From: a virus
Virus record (IMG/VR): IMGVR_UViG_3300036790_000082
Coordinates: 1 to 33,613 of that record
Direction: 5' to 3' (one strand)
DNA: 33,613 nucleotides
Position numbers and translations under genes: made by a program. The notes under the pieces are model-generated. The model searched no databases, was not told the origin of the DNA, and worked only from the letters and a program-made list of their open reading frames with translations. Below are positions 6,915 to 13,707 of this stretch, one piece after another (the first letter of the stretch is position 1; every line of letters starts with the position of its first letter).

Positions 6915-8106
6915 GAACCCTCCAGCGGATGTACCAGGCTTCGGTTACAGTCTCCGGAATCGGAGATACTTCGCCCCAGCTTATCATGCCACTGCCCAGC
7001 AGAAGACCAGCGTGCTCTATGTGCTTCGGAGTGTAGAAGCAGATCAGGGACCCGGGTATGTCGTGGTGCGTGTCAGTAAGCTCAGCGAACATCTCAACGT
7101 GAACGTTATCGAACGGATCGCTTTCCTGTAGGTAGCGCAGAGCGTCGTAGACCGTCTCCCCCGGAATCGAGTTGACCTGGTCATCATCCAGGCGGTAGTC
7201 AGTCCAGGCCAGCAGGTGGTTTGCGATGGCTACCGACAGGCAGTTGTCGACGCCCTTGTCATTACCGGCGGTCACCCACCTGGGATTAACCGCCGGGGTT
7301 ATAACGGACGCCTTCGGCTTGGCGGCTGCCTTGACCGGCTTCTTCTTAGACTGCGCAGCAGCCTTAAGAGCTGCCTTTGTAGGAGGTGTCCTTGCTGCCT
7401 TGAGACCTGCCCGGATAGCTGCCGGGCTGTTGCCTGTGCTGCCCTTCTTTTTCTTGACGGCTACCTTCTTGGGACGCTTCTTAGTCTTGACGAGCTGGCC
7501 CTTGACGTTGATCGAGTAGCCCTTAGGGATCGTCTTCGCGTTCTTGCCGATCTTGCCGATCTTCTTCAGGTGCTTGAACGCCTTGGCCTTCCGGGCCGCG
7601 TTGGTCTTGGCTGTCTGGGTAGCCTTCGCGATCAGCTTCTTCTCGATGGCGTTAGCTTGAGCCGACGTGACGGTCTGCATGCGGGAAGTGTGAGCGTGGG
7701 TGCCTTCACCCAGGGCAACGAACTTACGGGACGACGCAATGCTCTGAGCCTTGAAGACCCGGGCGGCTGCCGACTTGCGCAGGTACGCTGCCTGATGACC
7801 GGAGACGGTCTGCTGATAGGTCTTCTGCACGGCTAGGGAAACTGCCCGGGAGGCGGCTGCCGTCTTGTAGGCGGACCTCTGCTTAGCCGTAACCCGCTTT
7901 GCCGTAGCCAGGCGTCGCTGACGGTAACTTGCTGCCTTAGTCCTCAGGTTCTGTGACGCCGTGACCTTCTTGGCGGCAGCGTTGTACTTCTTCACCTGGG
8001 CAGCGTTCAGGCCCGCCGTAGGAGACTTGACCTTCTTGACCTTGGTCTTTACCGCTGCCTTCGGCTTCTTGACAGCCTTGGCGGGGGCCTTACTCTTCGC
8101 TGCCAC
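6907..8106 (-). CDS. Histone H1-like Lys/Ala-rich tail fused to a cysteine-peptidase-like domain
   Basis: This 399-residue protein has two parts. Residues 1-270 are strongly basic and rich in Ala, Lys, Arg, Thr and Pro, with runs like KAVKKPKAAVK, KKVKSPTAG and VAVKKKK that resemble histone H1 tails; such segments bind DNA or RNA. Residues 275-399 form a compact acidic domain with VDNCLSVAIANHLL (Cys289), DDDQVNSIPGETVYDALRYL and HIEHAGLLLGSGMISWG (His365), the Cys...HAG order of papain-like and NlpC/P60-like folds. The start is GTG with no clear ribosome site and it overlaps the preceding gene by 17 nt. It occupies a neck/head-completion position. It may be a virion protein that packs with DNA and cleaves or binds a partner; this is inference, and the domain could be inactive. 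Confidence 0.6.
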   Translation of the reverse strand: MAAKSKAPAKAVKKPKAAVKTKVKKVKSPTAGLNAAQVKKYNAAAKKVTASQNLRTKAASYRQRRLATAKRVTAKQRSAYKTAAASRAVSLAVQKTYQQTVSGHQAAYLRKSAAARVFKAQSIASSRKFVALGEGTHAHTSRMQTVTSAQANAIEKKLIAKATQTAKTNAARKAKAFKHLKKIGKIGKNAKTIPKGYSINVKGQLVKTKKRPKKVAVKKKKGSTGNSPAAIRAGLKAARTPPTKAALKAAAQSKKKPVKAAAKPKASVITPAVNPRWVTAGNDKGVDNCLSVAIANHLLAWTDYRLDDDQVNSIPGETVYDALRYLQESDPFDNVHVEMFAELTDTHHDIPGSLICFYTPKHIEHAGLLLGSGMISWGEVSPIPETVTEAWYIRWRVHG

Positions 8107-8347
8107 GGCAAGTCACGGGCGCGCTGAACCCGAACCTCCAGCCGTTCAGGTCAATGCCCGAGCCGGAGATCTCCGTATGAGCTGACAGGGTGCCGTGCGG
8201 GTCCATGCCGACAGACGTCTCTACATCCTCAGCACCTACCGCAGGCTCATCCTCGGACTTACCGGAGTCCTGAAGATCGACCCTGACTACCTTGCTCGTG
8301 GACTCGTACATCCAGAAGCGCTTCCCGAAACCAAAAATCAGTCGCAT
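8090..8347 (-). CDS. Small neck-region protein, unknown
   Basis: This 85-residue protein begins MRLIFGFGKRFWMYES; an in-frame ATG further upstream (8383) would overlap the connector gene and is rejected. The middle is acidic (SGKSEDEPAVGAEDVE) and the end is beta-like (GIDLNGWRFGFSAPV). It lies between the connector gene and the histone-like gene, where a head-tail stopper or other head-completion protein is expected. I do not recognise the family. The upstream base order gives only a weak purine-rich ribosome site, so coupling to the connector gene, 7 bp upstream, is likely. Confidence 0.6.
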   Translation of the reverse strand: MRLIFGFGKRFWMYESTSKVVRVDLQDSGKSEDEPAVGAEDVETSVGMDPHGTLSAHTEISGSGIDLNGWRFGFSAPVTCRGSEE

Positions 8348-8354
8348 CTCTAGA

Positions 8355-9338
8355 TCATACCCCCACAAGGTTCCTGGGCTCACGGTACTTAGCCAGAAGC
8401 TCCATTACCTCGGGGTTCGCCTGGGTCTTGACCATGCCTAGCTCTCCCATACCGGCGATGCCCCAGGGCGCGTCCTTCATCTTGAAGAGGTCGACCGCCA
8501 GGAGAAGAGCAGCGTGGGTAACGTTCTGGGGGATCTCCGCCCAGCCCCAGGTTCCCGTGATCTTCACGCGGTTGTTGGGAGTGTAAGCCCAGACGAACGG
8601 AAGCATCTCTCCGCCGGGAGTAACTCCGGCGTCCACGCCGTTCAGCAGCACTCGCACGAAGTCGTGGGGACGGGCCTCTCCGAGGTTGCGCGGGTTGTAC
8701 TGCTCGCTGTAGCGGAGTGTCTGGAAGTCCTGGCCCTCTGTCCAGATCGTGTTGTAGTCGCCGTTGCCCTCGTAGTCCAGCGCGAATTCCGTGATGCTGC
8801 CGGGAACGATCGGGTCGATGAACAGCTCGTAGATGCTGTCGTAGCTGTAAGTACGAGGCTCTATGACCTGCATGAAGTGCTGCCCGCACAGGTCGTGGAT
8901 CAGGGTTGTCGAGGTGATGCAGGCCCGCTGGTACTCGTAATCATCCTTGGACTGCCCGGAGACGTCGTTCAGGGAGGACTTCAGTTCTTCCATGGAGATG
9001 TACGTGCGGTTACGACCGGCCGCGCTGTTCATGTCAGTCAGGCGGAAGGCCCCTGCGGTTACCTGAGCACCGTTGACTACGCCTGTTCCTACTCCTACCC
9101 AGGTGTAGTTCCACAGCCCGTAGATGCCGTCGTCGGGAACCTGGTAGCTGTACAGGTAGTTGCCCGTGGTGACCCTGATTACATCTCCCGGGTCTACGGT
9201 GATCGAAGTTCCGGTCGGGTCCGTCAGTACCAGGGTGATGGTTGTCGGGTCAACGGCAACGCCGTTAGCGTTCAGGAACACGACCTTTACGGGCACCTGA
9301 GCGTTCGGAGTGTTGTAGTAGATGGGAAGGTTCGCCAT
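8355..9338 (-). CDS. Head-to-tail connector/adaptor with N-terminal Ig-like domain
   Basis: This 327-residue protein has two parts. Residues 1-105 look like an Ig-like or BppU-N-type beta domain (PVKVVFLNANG, TITLVLTDPTG, GNYLYSYQVPDDGIYG). Residues 110-327 match the HK97 gp6-like connector pattern: TYISMEELKSSLNDVS at the start, an all-helical core with YQRACITSTTLIHDLCG, a beta arm (YDSIYELFIDPIVPG), and the closing VKITGTWGWAEIPQNVTHAALLLAV, which is characteristic of this family. It joins the portal ring to the neck. An added Ig-like module exposed at the neck could bind host surface sugars. AAGGAG lies 8 nt before the ATG; the duplicated promoter element lies further upstream. Confidence 0.8.
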   Translation of the reverse strand: MANLPIYYNTPNAQVPVKVVFLNANGVAVDPTTITLVLTDPTGTSITVDPGDVIRVTTGNYLYSYQVPDDGIYGLWNYTWVGVGTGVVNGAQVTAGAFRLTDMNSAAGRNRTYISMEELKSSLNDVSGQSKDDYEYQRACITSTTLIHDLCGQHFMQVIEPRTYSYDSIYELFIDPIVPGSITEFALDYEGNGDYNTIWTEGQDFQTLRYSEQYNPRNLGEARPHDFVRVLLNGVDAGVTPGGEMLPFVWAYTPNNRVKITGTWGWAEIPQNVTHAALLLAVDLFKMKDAPWGIAGMGELGMVKTQANPEVMELLAKYREPRNLVGV

Positions 9339-9363
9339 CAGGGCAGCTCCTTGGCGAGGCGTA

Positions 9364-9408
9364 GGTTGGTGTCATTACAAGTCTAATCTAAAATACCTCG
9401 AAGCTCCA
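9364..9408 (-). promoter_or_regulatory. Copy 2 of the duplicated 45-bp promoter-like element, before the connector gene
   Basis: 43 of 45 bases match 3242-3286. On the minus strand it reads TGGAGC-N17-TAGACT and lies 26-70 bp before the connector start, at the point where transcription of the tail-side genes must restart after the plus-strand insertion. Even the codons for WSFEVF and the TAG stop of the gene overlapped by copy 1 are preserved here, although no gene ends here. Confidence 0.55.
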
Positions 9409-9496
9409 CGGCACCTGACCTGGGGAATCATGTGGGGACAACGTATGTTCTGGTATCGTGTGTATGAGAAACCCACGAAGATTACGGAGATCCTGG

Positions 9497-10861
9497 ATGT
9501 CTGATTCGCTCATGGCTGTCGCAAGGCAGCCGAAGGTGCACGCGGTAATCGAGGATGAGTCGAAGTCGGACCTTCAGGTTGCGCAGTACATCAACTCCCA
9601 TCTGGACGTTGAGGTTTCCGAGCAGGAAGTCCGGACTTACCGGAAGCTTCTCAAGCCCGACTTCCTCCGCTCCAGCCCCTACGCTGAGGGCACCCGCCCG
9701 CTTCCTACAGCGCCCGCAGTACGCAAGAACAACGACATCCCGAGCTGGGCAGACGCCCCGGGCTACTCGGTTGAAGGCGATGAGGGCACCATCATCACCG
9801 CTCCGCGCCTGGTCACGTCGACTGATGAGGGCGAGCGGGATGACGCCGCTGAGCTTCGCGAGTTCGGGTTCGACCCGGAGATCTGGGAAGTGGCGTGGGC
9901 CAAGCGCTCGAACTGGCAGGCAGCCAACGGAGACTGGCTGGAGTCCAGGAAGCTCACGGTCAAGAAGCGCGACGCGCACCGGCTGACCCTGGAGAACGTC
10001 AACGAGGTCTTTGCGGCCTATGCCGTTCCGAACAGTAACGCTCCGCACACGAAGAACCGTACGGTCATGCTCGCCCTGGGAGACACTCAGGCGGGAAAAG
10101 TGGATGGCGGCGGATCGGAATCTCTAGTCGCCCGCTTCGCTAGGATCATCAACGACGTCGCCACCTGGCTCCGGTCCACAGGCGGCTGTGAGCGCCTCGT
10201 TCTCGTATGGGCAGGAGACTGCATCGAGGGCGTCGTATCCCAGAACGGCAAGCTGGTGTCCAGGCTCGATCTCTCCGTCACGGAGCAGGTCCGCCTAGTC
10301 AGCCGCATGATCATGCACGAGGTCGGAGTTCTGGCCCCGCTGTGCGACAAGATGCTGATCCTCAGCGTTCCGGGCAACCACGACGAGTCCCACCGGGTAG
10401 CGGCCACCAAGCCGTCTGACTCCTGGGCCATTCAGGCAGCCAGCAGCGTCGCGGACGCCCTGGACCTCATGGGCGGATACGAGCACGTTGAGTGGCTCTT
10501 CCCGCTGGACCAGACAAACCACCTCGCGGTGAGCGTCGGCACAGACGAGCACCCCTTCGTAATCGGAGTCACCCACGGGCACACCTGCCGGAACGTGAAC
10601 AACGTCGTGAAGTGGTGGGAGCAGCAGTCCCTCGGGCGCAGCCCGGTCGGGGAAGCCGATCTCCTGGTCACCGGTCACTGGCACCACCTCCGTACCCAGT
10701 TCGCAGGCGGAGGCCGCACCTGGGTTCAGCTCCCCTCGATGGACGGCGGCTCGTCCTGGTTCACTGAGAAGACGGGAACAGACTCCCCCGCTGGCGCTGT
10801 TACCATGATCATCGATCCGTCCAAGGCTCCGGGCTGGAGCGACCTGAAGGTGTGGTCATAG
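9497..10861 (+). CDS. Metallophosphoesterase (calcineurin-like phosphatase/nuclease)
   Basis: This 454-residue protein has the five metal-binding motifs in order: LGDTQ (Asp196), WAGDCIEG (Asp241), VPGNHDE (293-297), VTHGHT and TGHWHH. These hold two metal ions for phosphoester hydrolysis, as in SbcD/Mre11 nucleases and phosphatases. Residues 20-55 look like a small helix-turn-helix (LQVAQYINSHLDVEVSEQEVRTYRKLL), so a DNA substrate is plausible. The ATG at 9497 has GGAG 7 nt upstream; an earlier in-frame ATG at 9458 lacks one. It opens a four-gene plus-strand cassette that splits the minus-strand head and neck genes. The substrate is unknown. Confidence 0.85.
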   Translation: MSDSLMAVARQPKVHAVIEDESKSDLQVAQYINSHLDVEVSEQEVRTYRKLLKPDFLRSSPYAEGTRPLPTAPAVRKNNDIPSWADAPGYSVEGDEGTIITAPRLVTSTDEGERDDAAELREFGFDPEIWEVAWAKRSNWQAANGDWLESRKLTVKKRDAHRLTLENVNEVFAAYAVPNSNAPHTKNRTVMLALGDTQAGKVDGGGSESLVARFARIINDVATWLRSTGGCERLVLVWAGDCIEGVVSQNGKLVSRLDLSVTEQVRLVSRMIMHEVGVLAPLCDKMLILSVPGNHDESHRVAATKPSDSWAIQAASSVADALDLMGGYEHVEWLFPLDQTNHLAVSVGTDEHPFVIGVTHGHTCRNVNNVVKWWEQQSLGRSPVGEADLLVTGHWHHLRTQFAGGGRTWVQLPSMDGGSSWFTEKTGTDSPAGAVTMIIDPSKAPGWSDLKVWS

Positions 10862-11193
10862 TGGGTAAGAAGTACACAGGCGGTTTCGACGCAGCGGCTG
10901 ACACCCTGAAGTCTACGGTTGTCGGTGCCCTGCGAGAGCTGTCGAATGAGTGGCAGGAGACTCCTCTCGAAGCGGCTGAGCACCTACAGGCAATCATCAT
11001 CGGGGCTGTCACCAAGAGGGCTGAGTATGCTTCCCTGTACGATGAGGCCCTGGTAACTCCCAGGCTGTACGAAGCGCTGAAGTCTGACGCGGGCCACGAA
11101 GAGCTAGCCCGGCGCTGGGGAACTACGGAGCAGGCCGTCCGCAGGACCCGCAAGAAGTTCCAGGCTAACGGAATACCTCCGGTAAGCTCGTAG
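10861..11193 (+). CDS. Small helix-turn-helix-like protein
   Basis: This 110-residue protein probably starts at the GTG that overlaps the TAG stop of the metallophosphoesterase gene (TAGTG); an in-frame GTG 9 nt earlier is also possible. The body is helical, and the C-terminus reads GHEELARRWGTTEQAVRRTRKKFQ, a likely DNA-binding helix-turn-helix with a basic recognition helix. Coupled translation suggests it works with the phosphoesterase, perhaps as a DNA-targeting partner. No family was recognised, and the function is inferred only from the HTH-like pattern. Confidence 0.65.
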   Translation: MGKKYTGGFDAAADTLKSTVVGALRELSNEWQETPLEAAEHLQAIIIGAVTKRAEYASLYDEALVTPRLYEALKSDAGHEELARRWGTTEQAVRRTRKKFQANGIPPVSS

Positions 11194-11196
11194 TTC

Positions 11197-11202
11197 TATA
11201 CT
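11197..11202 (+). promoter_or_regulatory. -10-like TATACT before the HNH endonuclease gene
   Basis: TATACT lies 16 nt before the ATG at 11219 and is followed by GGGAGG. No clear -35 is visible. A private promoter would suit a mobile HNH gene. Confidence 0.3.
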
Positions 11203-11218
11203 ACGGGAGGCAGAGCTG

Positions 11219-11764
11219 ATGCCTAGGAATCCTAGTAACCCTAGGAAGCGTATAGAAGTAGGAGACCGCAAGGGTAAGCTAACTGCTATAGGCTTGCCAT
11301 ATAGCCGGGGATCTTATCGTTACGTTTCTGTCGTCTGTGACTGCGGAACAGAGCTGGAAGTACCAACGCACGGGTTTCATAACGTTAAGGGCCGGGAGTC
11401 GTGCGGCTGTACTCCTAGGGGACGAAAAGTAAAGACGAGCCATCCCCTAGGAAAGTTCTCAACTATAACCCGGTGTGTTAACCGGGGCGGCTACGTAGTG
11501 TGGTCGATGTACAACTCTTATGGGAAAAAGGTCCAGGTGACTGAGCATAAGATTGTCATGGAACGAGAGCTGGGTAGGCAGCTCCTTTCTGGCGAGAACG
11601 TGCATCACAAGAACGGCGATAGAGCAGATAACCGCCCTGAGAACCTAGAGCTGTGGAGCACGAGCCAGCCTCCCGGGCAGCGGATACCAGACAAAGTAGC
11701 CTGGGCAGTGGAGCTGTTGAAGCTGTACGCTCCTGATAAGCTCAGCATCCGGGGAACAAACTGA
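11219..11764 (+). CDS. HNH homing-type endonuclease
   Basis: This 181-residue protein has an HNH core near residues 108-146: EHKIVMERELGR, then GENVHHKNGDRADNRPENLE, with His110, His129, His130, Asn132, Asn138 and Asn142. This is the layout of HNH_3-type nucleases found in phage introns and as free-standing genes. N-terminal cysteines (VCDCG near 40-42 and SCGC near 62-65) could form a zinc site. GGGAGG lies 8 nt before the ATG. The DNA is richer in CTAG, ATA and CTA than its neighbours (for example CCTAGGAATCCTAG at the start), which points to transfer. It ends immediately before a strongly structured leader. Confidence 0.85.
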   Translation: MPRNPSNPRKRIEVGDRKGKLTAIGLPYSRGSYRYVSVVCDCGTELEVPTHGFHNVKGRESCGCTPRGRKVKTSHPLGKFSTITRCVNRGGYVVWSMYNSYGKKVQVTEHKIVMERELGRQLLSGENVHHKNGDRADNRPENLELWSTSQPPGQRIPDKVAWAVELLKLYAPDKLSIRGTN

Positions 11765-11797
11765 AGCCCTGAGGTGTTGAAAGAAAACAACTTCATC

Positions 11798-11884
11798 CCG
11801 CCCGGAGGACACGGTTCCGTGACACACCCTCCGAGGCGGATTCACACCGTTCAAGGTGACCGGTGTAAGTAGCCTAGGAGGCTA
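11798..11884 (+). promoter_or_regulatory. Structured 5' leader with three hairpins; sequestered Shine-Dalgarno
   Basis: Hairpin 1 spans 11798-11839: 5 bp (CCGCC/GGCGG), 6 bp (CGGAGG/CCTCCG), an internal loop, then CACG/CGTG. Hairpin 2 pairs ACACCG (11844-11849) with CGGTGT (11861-11866). Hairpin 3 pairs TAGCCT (11870-11875) with AGGCTA (11879-11884) and buries half of the AGGAGG ribosome site at 11876-11881. CCTCC at 11828-11832 could pair either with GGAGG at 11804-11808 in hairpin 1 or with the GGAGG of the ribosome site, so a switch is possible. No known riboswitch class was recognised. Confidence 0.55.
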
Positions 11885-11886
11885 GC

Positions 11887-12147
11887 ATGATTCGCGCACT
11901 CAAGAGCACTGCGTTCAAGACGGTCAAAACCACCTGGACCCGGCGCGGCATCGGAGACGGCGTTATCGATTCGTCCGAGGAGAGCACCACCCAGGTTGAC
12001 GAGATCCAGGTGTACATGGATCTTAATTCGGCGGCCAAGATTTCCGAGGCCCTTCAGGCAGCTTTCGGTGGCGAGAGCGCGCTTAGAGATCTTTATCCGG
12101 ACATAGATTATTTCCGGGGAGCCATCCGGCAGGCTATAGCTAAGTAG
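11887..12147 (+). CDS. Small protein behind the structured leader, unknown
   Basis: This 86-residue protein starts MIRALKSTAFKTVKTTWTRRG, a basic N-terminus, followed by an acidic middle (DSSEESTTQVDEIQVYMD) and a helical C-terminus (AKISEALQAAFGG, YFRGAIRQAIAK). AGGAGG lies 5 nt before the ATG, but is half enclosed in a hairpin. I do not recognise the family. It is the last gene of the plus-strand cassette and converges on the minus-strand gene at 12226-12492; only a weak GGGTTC/GAACCC inverted repeat (12175-12221) lies between them. Confidence 0.65.
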   Translation: MIRALKSTAFKTVKTTWTRRGIGDGVIDSSEESTTQVDEIQVYMDLNSAAKISEALQAAFGGESALRDLYPDIDYFRGAIRQAIAK

Positions 12148-12225
12148 CAGCTTGAGGCCAACGCTCAGGTAAGAGGGTTCATCACTCCGTTTTCCAGCAG
12201 ACAGAGCGTGGACGGGAACCCCGCC

Positions 12226-12492
12226 TCATCCTAGCCTGACATTAGCAGACACTAATATCGACCGGTTATTAGCAAAGACTAATAACGCGCCTACAGCGGT
12301 ACGCCAGAGCTGCCGGACACGCCGCTGGAATCCGTCGATAGCATGCACCGACAGGTGAAATTGAACGTGCTTGATAGCGTAGCTAAGCTCACGCGACGAT
12401 TCGGAGTAGCAGTTGGACACCACGATCTTGTCAAAGGCTGCCTGCTCCGCGTCAGAGAGCTGAGCCTTCTCTCGATCTGGAAAGTCCTTCAT
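12226..12492 (-). CDS. Hypothetical small helical protein
   Basis: This 88-residue protein begins MKDFPDREKAQLSDAEQAAFDK and continues with helical segments rich in charged and His residues (ELSYAIKHVQFHLSVHAIDGFQRRVRQLW). The last 20 residues are hydrophobic and are encoded by unusually AT-rich DNA holding two operator-like repeats. No Shine-Dalgarno is present; TACCAT lies 6 nt before the ATG, as in other predicted leaderless genes here. It closes the deaminase end of the sugar cassette. Family not recognised. Confidence 0.55.
   Translation of the reverse strand: MKDFPDREKAQLSDAEQAAFDKIVVSNCYSESSRELSYAIKHVQFHLSVHAIDGFQRRVRQLWRTAVGALLVFANNRSILVSANVRLG
12241..12285. repeat. Two operator-like AT-rich repeats, ATTAGCA-x2-x-ACTAAT type
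   Basis: ATTAGCAGACACTAAT (12241-12256) and ATTAGCAAAGACTAAT (12268-12283) are 16-bp direct repeats with two differences, 27 bp apart. Each is also an inverted repeat (ATTAG...CTAAT), the second extended to TTATTAG...CTAATAA. They lie inside the 3' end of the 12226-12492 gene and near its convergence with the plus-strand cassette. They resemble a protein-binding site pair. Confidence 0.5.
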
Positions 12493-12498
12493 AGCTCA

Positions 12499-12504
12499 AT
12501 GGTA
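12499..12504 (-). promoter_or_regulatory. -10-like TACCAT, 6 nt before ATG 12492
   Basis: TACCAT ends 6 nt before the start codon of the 88-residue gene, and no ribosome site is visible. It is the weakest match in the leaderless set. Confidence 0.35.
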
Positions 12505-12975
12505 CTAGAGGTGCCGCTTACTCAGCCACTCGCGCCACAGTGAGACCTTCGGCTTTCCCTTCGGATACCAGTCTCCTGTGTACCAGATCACATGAAGAAT
12601 TCCTGCGCCCTCGATGATCTTCCGGCATCCGCCACATGGTTCGTCGGTCAGGTACATGTGAGATCCCACTGCCCGGGTACCGGCACGGATGACCGCGTTC
12701 TGTTCCGCGTGGAGCGCGATGCAAGCTCCGGGTCCTGTGTCGTAGGAGCTTCCCGGGGCTACTTCCTGAGTCGTCAGCCGTCCGCGAGGGCACGCGCCAG
12801 CGGTAAGGCATCCTGGACGGCCCGCAGGGGCACCGTTGTAGCCCGTAGAGATGATCTGACGGTCAGGCCCCACGATCACGGCTCCGACCTGCCTGCGGGT
12901 GCAGTCCGCGCGTTTGGCGACAGCATCGCTGATCTGAAGGAAATACTGGTCCCAGCCGGGCCTAACAGCAGCCAC
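12505..12975 (-). CDS. dCMP deaminase
   Basis: The protein converts dCMP to dUMP, feeding dTMP synthesis. It has 156 residues with the zinc motifs of the family: His89-Ala-Glu91 (HAEQNAV) and Cys114-x2-Cys117 (DEPCGGC). Residues 24-50 (ADCTRRQVGAVIVGP, STGYNGAP) match the substrate region of dCMP deaminases, and the inserted Gly/Cys-rich loop (AGRPGCLTAGACPRG) is typical of phage and bacterial forms with a second zinc site. The start appears to be GTG, overlapping the preceding gene by 14 nt. It is placed at the end of the sugar/methyltransferase operon rather than with the other nucleotide genes at 29-31 kb. Confidence 0.92.
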   Translation of the reverse strand: MAAVRPGWDQYFLQISDAVAKRADCTRRQVGAVIVGPDRQIISTGYNGAPAGRPGCLTAGACPRGRLTTQEVAPGSSYDTGPGACIALHAEQNAVIRAGTRAVGSHMYLTDEPCGGCRKIIEGAGILHVIWYTGDWYPKGKPKVSLWREWLSKRHL

Positions 12976-13150
12976 AGCTCTGCATCCCCTGGTAGTCCAT
13001 GCCTGCCTCGAAGACAGCCCGGAGAACGTCCAGGGTGTCTGCCGGAAGGATGACTGAGTTCTTGGCCAGGTATCCCAGAGCCTCTTCCGGCGTCATGGGG
13101 TCGCGGAAGCTGGCAACGGGGCGGTCGTTGTAGTTCACGGTCGCTTCCAC
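12962..13150 (-). CDS. Hypothetical small protein
   Basis: This 62-residue protein has the segment DPMTPEEALGYLAKNSVILPADTLDVLRAVFEAGMDYQG, helical in pattern, and ends in CGCC. The start is uncertain: a GTG at 13150 sits too close to GAGGAG, and a second GTG five codons in is better spaced. It overlaps both neighbours (methyltransferase upstream by 16 nt, deaminase downstream by 14 nt), so coupled translation is likely. Family not recognised. Confidence 0.55.
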   Translation of the reverse strand: MEATVNYNDRPVASFRDPMTPEEALGYLAKNSVILPADTLDVLRAVFEAGMDYQGMQSCGCC

Positions 13151-13695
13151 GCTCCTCGGTGCGCTGTGTCCCAGTCGTCTAGTACGGTGCTGAACCCGGC
13201 AGGCTGGCGCTCAAGGGCTCCGCCGAAGATGATTGCCCCGGACTTCATCTCTGAGTAGATACGCTGCTCTAGCTGGTCCTGTAGAACCGGGTCACGGAAC
13301 GGGCGGTACATCCAGATGATGTCAGCCCGGCTGTAGCTGCTTCCGTCATACGCGAGGGCATCTCCTACCCACACCGGCCCGCGACCGCGCTGCTCTGCGA
13401 CTGTAGCCATGGTCTCGTCGTACTCGATGCCGGAGGTGGCCAGGCCGAACAGCTCTCGGGCGACCAGGGACTTGGTGCCGACACCAGAGCCTACTTCCAG
13501 GAAGTCCGAGCCTTCTGCCTCAGCCACGCACTCGAACAGCATCGCGGTGAACTCGGCTAGCTGGAATGGCATCCAGGACGTGCGGATCTTGTCGCCGCCT
13601 TGCAGCATGTAGGCACGGTCGTCCTCGTAGGCTGCGCGAATTAGAGACTGGACCTGAACGGCACGGCTGTACTTAAGAAGCGGATGAGTAATCAT
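13135..13695 (-). CDS. Class I SAM-dependent methyltransferase-like protein
   Basis: This 186-residue protein has motif I FLEVGSGVGTKS (residues 65-76) with the Glu/Gly pattern of the SAM-binding loop, a motif II-like GIEYDE acidic end of strand 2, and WVGDALAYDG at the motif III position. It lacks a DPPY or NPPY DNA-methylase motif (WMYRPFRDP is in that place), so it more likely methylates a small molecule, sugar or protein. It lies next to a 4,6-dehydratase and glycosyltransferases, where O-methylation of a sugar is a reasonable role. The ATG has TAGGTT 6 nt upstream and only a weak GGGG ribosome site. Confidence 0.7.
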   Translation of the reverse strand: MITHPLLKYSRAVQVQSLIRAAYEDDRAYMLQGGDKIRTSWMPFQLAEFTAMLFECVAEAEGSDFLEVGSGVGTKSLVARELFGLATSGIEYDETMATVAEQRGRGPVWVGDALAYDGSSYSRADIIWMYRPFRDPVLQDQLEQRIYSEMKSGAIIFGGALERQPAGFSTVLDDWDTAHRGAWKRP

Positions 13696-13701
13696 GGCCC
13701 C

Positions 13702-13707
13702 AACCTA
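13702..13707 (-). promoter_or_regulatory. -10 box TAGGTT, 6 nt before the methyltransferase ATG
   Basis: TAGGTT lies exactly 6 nt before the start at 13695, in the short gap after the dehydratase gene. It belongs to the leaderless set. Confidence 0.4.

Noticed and set aside
8389-8889. 166-residue Arg/His-rich minus-strand frame inside the connector gene
   Set aside because: It is an out-of-frame shadow of the connector gene, with biased composition typical of high-GC shadow frames.
11887-12225. Integration (att) site at the plus/minus convergence
   Set aside because: No integrase, tRNA fragment or core repeat is visible; the inverted repeat GGGTTC/GAACCC is too weak to support it.
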